This document shows, in pieces, positions 58,859 through 64,000 of a DNA stretch of 64,000 bases. The notes below the pieces were generated by a model that saw nothing but the letters and a program-made list of their open reading frames with translations, was not told the DNA's origin and searched no databases. Source of the DNA: Streptomyces mutabilis. GTDB lineage: Bacteria > Actinomycetota > Actinomycetes > Streptomycetales > Streptomycetaceae. Made by a program: the position numbers and the translations under genes. Each line of letters begins with the position of its first letter. Position 1 is the stretch's first letter. Location of the stretch: positions 1-64,000 of the forward strand of contig NZ_BMTT01000001.1 in NCBI RefSeq assembly GCF_014649815.1. The letters run 5' to 3'.

Positions 58859-59893
58859 GTGACCACACGGCTTGCCGACATCGCTGCCCAGGCGGGGGTG
58901 AGCGAAGCGACGGTCAGCCGCGTCCTCAACGGGAAGCCGGGCGTCGCCGCCACCACCCGCCAGTCCGTACTGGCCGCCCTCGACGTGCTGGGCTACGAGC
59001 GCCCCGTCAGGCTGCGGCAGCGCAGCGAGGGCTTGGTGGGCCTGATCACCCCGGAGCTGGAGAACCCGATATTCCCGGCACTGGCCCAGGTCATCGGCCA
59101 GGCGCTGACCCGGCAGGGATACACCCCGGTGCTCGCCACCCAGACGCCGGGCGGCTCCACCGAGGACGAGCTGACCGAGATGCTGGTCGACCGGGGCGTC
59201 GCGGGCATCATCTACGTCTCCGGCCTGCACGCCGACACCACCGCCGACATGCAGCGCTACGAGCGGCTGCGCGCGCAGGGCGTGCCCTTCGTCCTCGTCG
59301 ACGGCTTCTCGTCGAAGGTGCAGGCGCCGTTCATCTCCCCCGACGACCGCGCCGCGATGAGCCTCGCGGTCACGCACCTCGTCTCGCTCGGCCACACGCG
59401 CATCGGACTGGCCCTCGGGCCGAAGCGGTTCGTGCCGGTGCAGCGCAAGATCGAGGGTTTCGTCCGCTCGATCCAGGAGCAACTGGATCTGAGCGCCGAG
59501 ACGGTGGAGAAGGAGCTGGTCCAGCACTCCCTCTACACCCTGGAGGGCGGTCAGGCGGCGGCCACCGCGCTCATCGCGCGCGACTGCACGGCCGTGGTCT
59601 GCGCCAGCGACATGATGGCGCTGGGCGCGATACGGGCGGCCCGGCAGCTCGGCCTGGACGTGCCCAAGGACATCTCGGTCGTCGGCTTCGACGACTCGCC
59701 GCTGATCGCCTTCACCGACCCGCCGCTGACGACCGTCCGCAAGCCGGTTCCGGCGATGGGGCAGGCGGCGGTGCGCACGCTGCTGGAGGAGATCGGCGGG
59801 ACGCCCGCGCCGCACAGCGAGTTCGTGTTCATGCCGGAGCTGGTGGTGCGCGGTTCGACGGCGTCGGCGCCGGGCGAGCGCGGCCGGTCCTGA
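58859..59893 (+). CDS. malR: LacI-family maltose operon repressor
   Basis: A 344-aa repressor: LacI HTH TTRLADIAAQAGVSEATVSR with VLNGKPGVA at the extreme N-terminus, and a periplasmic-binding-like sensor domain with GLITPELENPIFPALAQVIG, VSLGHTRIGLALGP and VGFDDSPLIAFTDPPLTTV. It likely binds TGCAAG-type sites at malE, aml, pulA and itself, and is released by maltose or maltotriose. GTG 58859 puts the HTH at residue 2, as usual in LacI proteins. ATG 58766 with GAGGGAG upstream is an alternative (375 aa). Confidence 0.93.
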   Translation: MTTRLADIAAQAGVSEATVSRVLNGKPGVAATTRQSVLAALDVLGYERPVRLRQRSEGLVGLITPELENPIFPALAQVIGQALTRQGYTPVLATQTPGGSTEDELTEMLVDRGVAGIIYVSGLHADTTADMQRYERLRAQGVPFVLVDGFSSKVQAPFISPDDRAAMSLAVTHLVSLGHTRIGLALGPKRFVPVQRKIEGFVRSIQEQLDLSAETVEKELVQHSLYTLEGGQAAATALIARDCTAVVCASDMMALGAIRAARQLGLDVPKDISVVGFDDSPLIAFTDPPLTTVRKPVPAMGQAAVRTLLEEIGGTPAPHSEFVFMPELVVRGSTASAPGERGRS

Positions 59894-59912
59894 TCCCTGC
59901 CCTTCGTCGCCG

Positions 59913-59953
59913 GGCGCTCGACCCGTAGTGGACCGGCGCCCGACCCGTAGTGG
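59913..59953 (+). repeat. Two-copy 22-bp-period tandem repeat after malR
   Basis: GGCGCTCGACCCGTAGTGG (59913-59931) and GGCGCCCGACCCGTAGTGG (59935-59953), one mismatch, period 22 bp, 20 bp past malR. Possibly a terminator relic or a slippage product. Confidence 0.65.
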
Positions 59954-60016
59954 CCGGATGCGGCCCGGATCCTCCCGGGGGATGATCGGTGGGACAGGGC
60001 TTTTCTGGCAGACTTC

Positions 60017-60883
60017 ATGCCCATGGGTGACGTGACCGTGAGGACTCCGGAACGCCAGGAAGAGAGCGTTCCGCACCCCGTCACGGAGGAGACGGGGCAG
60101 GGCCTGCTGCGCCGTCTTCGCGCACCGCGCCGGCCCCGGCTGTGGTTCGAGATACTGCTGATCGCGCTCAGTTACTGGACGTACTCGCTCGTCCGCAACG
60201 CGGTGCCCGAGCAGCGGGGCCAGGCCCTGCGCAACGCCGACTGGATCTGGAACGTCGAGCAGCAACTGGGCATAGCCGTCGAGGAGTCGGTCAATCATGC
60301 CGTGAACTCGGTGACTTGGCTGGTCGTCGGCATGAACTACTACTACGCCACACTGCACTTCGTGGTGACGCTCGGTGTTCTGGTGTGGCTGTACCGCAGC
60401 CATCCCGGGCGCTACGCGGCAACCCGGCTGGTCCTCTTCGCTACGACGGGCGTCGCCCTGGTCGGTTACTACCTGTATCCGCTCGCGCCGCCGCGGCTGA
60501 TGAACGGCGGGCACTTCATCGACACCGTGATGGTCCACGAGACCTGGGGCTCGATGGCGTCCGGCGACCTGAAGAACATGTCCAACCAGTACGCGGCGAT
60601 GCCGTCGATGCACATCGGGTGGTCGGTGTGGTGCGGGCTGACGATCTTCGCGCTGGCGTCGGTGCCGTGGGTGCGGGTGCTGGGGCTGGTGTATCCGGTG
60701 CTGACGCTGGTGGTGATCGTGGCGACGGCCAACCACTTCTGGCTGGACGCGGTGGGGGGTGTGCTGTGTCTGGGGTTCGGGTACGGGGTGGCCTTCGTCT
60801 GGTACGGGGCGTTGCCGCATGCGTTGCCCAAGGTGGTGCCGGGGGCTGAGCGGCGGAGGGCGTGGTTGCCTACGCGGGCTTAG
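60017..60883 (+). CDS. PAP2-superfamily membrane phosphatase/phosphotransferase
   Basis: A 288-aa membrane protein with about six helices. The PAP2_3-type catalytic motifs are NQYAAMPSMHIGWSVWCGLT (motif 2, His nucleophile helper) and ATANHFWLDAVGGVLCLGFG (motif 3, His and Asp). GYYLYPLAPPRLM precedes them. The pattern resembles inositol-phosphoceramide/phosphatidylinositol-phosphate-type transferases, so a lipid headgroup role is possible. Start is ATG 60017 or ATG 60023; no strong ribosome site. It ends six bp before glnE. Confidence 0.85.
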   Translation: MPMGDVTVRTPERQEESVPHPVTEETGQGLLRRLRAPRRPRLWFEILLIALSYWTYSLVRNAVPEQRGQALRNADWIWNVEQQLGIAVEESVNHAVNSVTWLVVGMNYYYATLHFVVTLGVLVWLYRSHPGRYAATRLVLFATTGVALVGYYLYPLAPPRLMNGGHFIDTVMVHETWGSMASGDLKNMSNQYAAMPSMHIGWSVWCGLTIFALASVPWVRVLGLVYPVLTLVVIVATANHFWLDAVGGVLCLGFGYGVAFVWYGALPHALPKVVPGAERRRAWLPTRA

Positions 60884-60889
60884 GGATGC

Positions 60890-63883
60890 CTACGCGTAGA
60901 ACAGCTCCTCCACCACCGCCCGCGCCCTGCGCGCCGTACGCCGGTACTCGTCCAGCATGTCCCCGGCGTGCCCCGGGCCGTGCCCCAGGTACCGTCCCAC
61001 CGCCGCCAGCTCCCGGGGATCGGTCGGGAAGGTGTCCCCCGCCCTCCCCCTGACCAGCATCACCGCGTTGCGCACCCGCGTCGCCAGCACCCATGCCTCG
61101 TCGAGCGTCTCGGCGTGCTCCTCGGAGACGAGGCCGGCCCGGCACGCGGCCGCCAGTGCCGCCCGGGTCCGCGTGGTCCGCAGCCCCGCCTCCGCTTGCC
61201 CGTGCCGCAGCTGCATCAACTGCACCGTCCACTCGACGTCGGACAGCCCGCCCGGCCCCAGCTTGGCGTGCAGCTTGGGATCGGCGCCGCGCGGCAGCCG
61301 CTCCGACTCCATCCGGGCCTTGAGCCGCCGGATCTCACGCGCCGCGTCGTCGTCGAGCCCGCCCGCCGGGTAACGCAGCGGGTCGACCAGCTCGGTGAAC
61401 CGCCGTCCCAGATCCGTGTCGCCGGCCACGAACTCCGCCCGCAGCAGCGCGTGCCGCTCCCACACCAGCGACCAGCGCCGGTAGTACGCCTCGTACGACT
61501 TGAGCGTGCGCACCAGCGGCCCGGACTTGCCCTCGGGCCGCAGGTCGGCGTCGATCAGCAGCGGCGGGTCGGCGCTGGGCACCTGGAGCAGGCGGCGCAT
61601 CTCGGCGACGACCTTGTTCGCGGCGTCCGCCGCCTCCCGCTCGTCGACCCCGTCCCGCGGTTCGTGCACGAAGAGCACGTCCGCGTCCGAGCCGTAGCCC
61701 AGTTCGTGGCCGCCGAAGCGGCCCATGCCGATGATCGCGAACCGGGTCGGCAGGGTGTCGCCCCAGCCCTCGCGCACGACCGCTCGGAGCGTGCCCGCCA
61801 GGGTCGCCGCCGTCAGGTCGGACACGGCCGCGCCGACCCGGTCCACCAGGGCGCCCTGGTCGGCCTCGACGGGCTGCGCCTCGGTGCCGTAGGAGCCGAC
61901 GATGTCCGCGGCGGCCGTTCGGAACAGCTCCCGGCGGCGTACTCCGCGCACGGCCGTGACCGCCTGGACGGCACCGTCGGCGCGGCGGACCGCGGCGAGC
62001 GTCTCCTGCTCCAGCTGCAGCCGCCCCCGTGGCGCCAGTCCCCCGGCGTTGCCGTCGCCGAGCAGCGCGACGGCCTCGGGGGCCCGCATCAGCAGGTCGG
62101 GGGCGAGCCGTCCGGCGGAGAGCACGCGGGCGAGGTTCTCGGCCGCCGCGCCCTCGTCCCGCAGCAGCCGGAGGTACCAGGGCGTCTTGCCGAGCGCGTC
62201 GGAGACCTTGCGGAAGTTGAGCAGTCCGGTGTCCGGGTCGGCGGAGTCGGCGAACCAGCCGAGCAGCACGGGCAACAGGGTGCGCTGGATGGCCGCCTTG
62301 CGGGTGACGCCGGACGCCAGCGCCTCCAGGTGCCGGAGCGCGGCGGCGGGATCGGCGTAGCCGAGGGCGACCATCCGTTCGCGGGCCGCCTCCGCGCTGA
62401 GCCGGGCCTCCCCCGGCGCCAGCTGGGCGACGGCGTCGAGCAGCGGCCGGTAGAAGAGCTTCTCGTGCAGCCGCCGTACGACGGAGGCGTGCCGCTTCCA
62501 GGCGCGCAGCAGCCCGGTCACCGGGTCGGTGCGCAGGCCGAGGGAGCGGCCGAGGCGGCGCAGGTCGGCCTCGTCCTCGGGCACGAGGTGGGTGCGGCGC
62601 AGCCGGTGGAGCTGGATGCGGTGCTCCATGGAGCGCAGGAAGCGGTACGCCTCGTCGAGCTGGGCGGCGTCCGCCCGGCCGACGTAGCCGCCCGCGGCCA
62701 GGGCGTCCAGCGCGTCCAGTGTCGTGCCGCTGTGCAGAGAGGTGTCGGCGCGGCCGTGCACGAGCTGGAGCAACTGCACGGCGAACTCGACGTCCCTGAG
62801 ACCTCCCGGGCCGAGCTTGAGCTGGCGGTCGACCTCGGCGGCGGGAATGTTCTCCACCACCCGGCGGCGCATCTTCTGCACGTCCGGCACGAAGTTGTCG
62901 CGGTCGGCGGCCTGCCAGACCAGGGGCTGGAGGGCGGCGACGTACTCGGCGCCGAGGCCGGGATCGCCGGCCACCGGGCGGGCCTTGAGCAGCGCCTGGA
63001 ACTCCCAGGTCTTGGCCCAGCGCTGGTAGTAGGCGACGTGACTGCTGAGGGTGCGCACCAGTGGGCCGTTGCGGCCCTCGGGGCGGAGGTTGGCGTCGAC
63101 GGGCCAGATGGAGCCCTCGACGGTGGTCTCGGAGCAGATCCGCATCATGTGCGAGGCGAGCGCGGTCGCGGCCCGCAGCGCCTTGGGCTCGTCCGCGCCC
63201 TCCGCGGCCTCGCCGACGAAGATGACGTCGACGTCGGAGACGTAGTTCAGCTCGTGTCCGCCGCACTTGCCCATGGCGATCACCGCCAGCCGGCACAGCG
63301 CGGCGTCCTCGGGCGCGGCGGCCTCGGCGAGGGCGAGGGCGGCCCGCAGGGTGGCGGTGGCGAGGTCGGCCAGTTCGGCGGCGGTCTCGGCGACGTCGAT
63401 GGTGCCGCACACGTCGCGGGCGGCGATGGACAGCAGACAGCGCCGGTAGGCGACGCGCAGCGAGACGGGGTCGTCGGCCTCGGCGAGGCCGCGTTCGAAG
63501 TCCTCCACACCGCGGTGCAGGTCGCGGGGTTCGTAGGTGACGAGGGCCTGCCAGTCGCCGGCGTGCCGGGCGAGGTGGTCGGCGAGCGCCTCGGAGGCGC
63601 CGAGCACCCCGAGGAGCCGGTCGCGCAGCGGCTTGGCCGCTATCAGGGTGTCCAGCAGTTCCCGCCGGGCGGTGGGGTCGGGCTGCGCCTCCAGGAGACG
63701 GACCAGTCCGTGCAGGGCGAGGTCGGGATCGGCGGTGGCGCCGAGGGCCTCCAGCAGGACCGGGTCGTCGCGGACCGGCGCCAGTTCCACGCCGTCCAGC
63801 AGCCGCTCGGCGGCCGAGGGGCCGGTGAAGCCGTGCCGCAGCAGCCGCGTGAAGGTACTGCTCCTGCGCCCCGGCGCCGTCAT
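60890..63883 (-). CDS. glnE: Bifunctional [glutamate-ammonia ligase] adenylyltransferase / adenylyl-removing enzyme
   Basis: A 997-aa enzyme that adds and removes AMP on Tyr397 of GlnA. Two nucleotidyltransferase domains are present. The first has IAMGKCGGHELNYVSDVDVI (about 210), and the second has IGMGRFGGHELGYGSDADVL (about 720). Each is followed by an AT-domain helix bundle with LGPGGLRDVEFAVQLLQLVH and LGPGGLSDVEWTVQLMQLRH. AGGAGG lies before ATG 63883; TTG 63913 is a longer alternative. It is at the edge of the window and is the functional partner of glnA 30 kb away. Confidence 0.97.
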   Translation of the reverse strand: MTAPGRRSSTFTRLLRHGFTGPSAAERLLDGVELAPVRDDPVLLEALGATADPDLALHGLVRLLEAQPDPTARRELLDTLIAAKPLRDRLLGVLGASEALADHLARHAGDWQALVTYEPRDLHRGVEDFERGLAEADDPVSLRVAYRRCLLSIAARDVCGTIDVAETAAELADLATATLRAALALAEAAAPEDAALCRLAVIAMGKCGGHELNYVSDVDVIFVGEAAEGADEPKALRAATALASHMMRICSETTVEGSIWPVDANLRPEGRNGPLVRTLSSHVAYYQRWAKTWEFQALLKARPVAGDPGLGAEYVAALQPLVWQAADRDNFVPDVQKMRRRVVENIPAAEVDRQLKLGPGGLRDVEFAVQLLQLVHGRADTSLHSGTTLDALDALAAGGYVGRADAAQLDEAYRFLRSMEHRIQLHRLRRTHLVPEDEADLRRLGRSLGLRTDPVTGLLRAWKRHASVVRRLHEKLFYRPLLDAVAQLAPGEARLSAEAARERMVALGYADPAAALRHLEALASGVTRKAAIQRTLLPVLLGWFADSADPDTGLLNFRKVSDALGKTPWYLRLLRDEGAAAENLARVLSAGRLAPDLLMRAPEAVALLGDGNAGGLAPRGRLQLEQETLAAVRRADGAVQAVTAVRGVRRRELFRTAAADIVGSYGTEAQPVEADQGALVDRVGAAVSDLTAATLAGTLRAVVREGWGDTLPTRFAIIGMGRFGGHELGYGSDADVLFVHEPRDGVDEREAADAANKVVAEMRRLLQVPSADPPLLIDADLRPEGKSGPLVRTLKSYEAYYRRWSLVWERHALLRAEFVAGDTDLGRRFTELVDPLRYPAGGLDDDAAREIRRLKARMESERLPRGADPKLHAKLGPGGLSDVEWTVQLMQLRHGQAEAGLRTTRTRAALAAACRAGLVSEEHAETLDEAWVLATRVRNAVMLVRGRAGDTFPTDPRELAAVGRYLGHGPGHAGDMLDEYRRTARRARAVVEELFYA

Positions 63884-63960
63884 CTCGGCCTCCTGTCGGA
63901 CCTGTGGGTTCAAGGGGGGTGGTACAGCCCTGAGCGTAACCGGGCTTCCGGTGGCCCGCT

Positions 63961-64000
63961 CCGGACTCGTACGATATCTTGTACAAGCCGCGAAGGGAGG
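63961..64000 (+). promoter_or_regulatory. AT-rich promoter with palindrome and ribosome site for a gene beyond the window
   Basis: TACGATATCTTGTACAAG is AT-rich in this context and contains the perfect palindrome CTTGTACAAG (63978-63987). GAAGGGAGG at the end looks like a ribosome site, so a plus-strand gene probably starts just past the window, divergent from glnE. Confidence 0.5.

Overview
The window reads as high-GC actinobacterial chromosome, most likely a Streptomyces core region. Codons end mostly in G or C, GTG starts are common, and spacers carry strong GC hairpins. The order lpdA-sucB-aceE, lipB-lipA, a small GlnR-controlled gene, glnA, glnII, the maltose genes and glnE resembles the S. 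coelicolor SCO2170-SCO2234 neighbourhood. That match is from memory of gene order, not from a search.

Layout. 1-7.7 kb: a secreted HtrA-like lipoprotein protease, then late cobalamin genes (bifunctional cobU, cobT, cobS) mixed with a methyltransferase, a multi-spanning membrane protein and a GH114-like lipoprotein. 7.9-18.7 kb: leucyl aminopeptidase, then the 2-oxoacid dehydrogenase block lpdA (E3), sucB (double-lipoyl E2), an FCD-type GntR regulator and aceE (homodimeric E1), followed by a WYL regulator and a DUF4240 protein. 18.9-25.9 kb: a PGRP-type amidase divergent from a MarP-like CvpA-protease, a GNAT enzyme, a TIGR01777 epimerase, an FAD amine-oxidase-like protein and a large tetratricopeptide-like regulator. 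26-34.3 kb: lipoate synthesis (lipB, lipA), then nitrogen assimilation (GlnR-boxed small gene, glnA, glnII) with small membrane proteins between. 34.4-45.1 kb: accessory and decaying material. It includes a gene pair fused by an apparent deletion, a scrambled TnpB-like transposase remnant, a sensor kinase interrupted by one in-frame TGA with its response regulator, a DUF1996 secreted protein, and a sigma-factor-like domain fused to a membrane anchor. 45.1-59.9 kb: alpha-glucan use, namely a 1805-aa amylase-pullulanase, a secreted alpha-amylase, an alpha-glucosidase, the maltose ABC transporter malEFG and the LacI-type repressor malR. 60-64 kb: a PAP2-like membrane enzyme and glnE.

How the genes fit together. 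lipB and lipA make the lipoyl cofactor that the sucB product carries and that aceE and lpdA use. glnA, glnII and the small gene at 28.4 kb each have a GlnR-like box, and glnE encodes the adenylyltransferase expected to modify Tyr397 of GlnA. Extracellular amylase and pullulanase should produce maltodextrins, malEFG imports them and aglA cleaves them to glucose. Copies of a TGCAAG/CTTGCA motif upstream of pulA, aml, malE and malR suggest MalR controls the whole set.

No rRNA, tRNA, CRISPR array or cobalamin riboswitch was recognised. The most unusual items are the scrambled transposase, the TGA-interrupted kinase, the sigma-like membrane fusion, the deletion scar at 34.7 kb, a 31-bp tandem repeat at 24.4 kb and a perfect 17-bp palindrome upstream of aceE.
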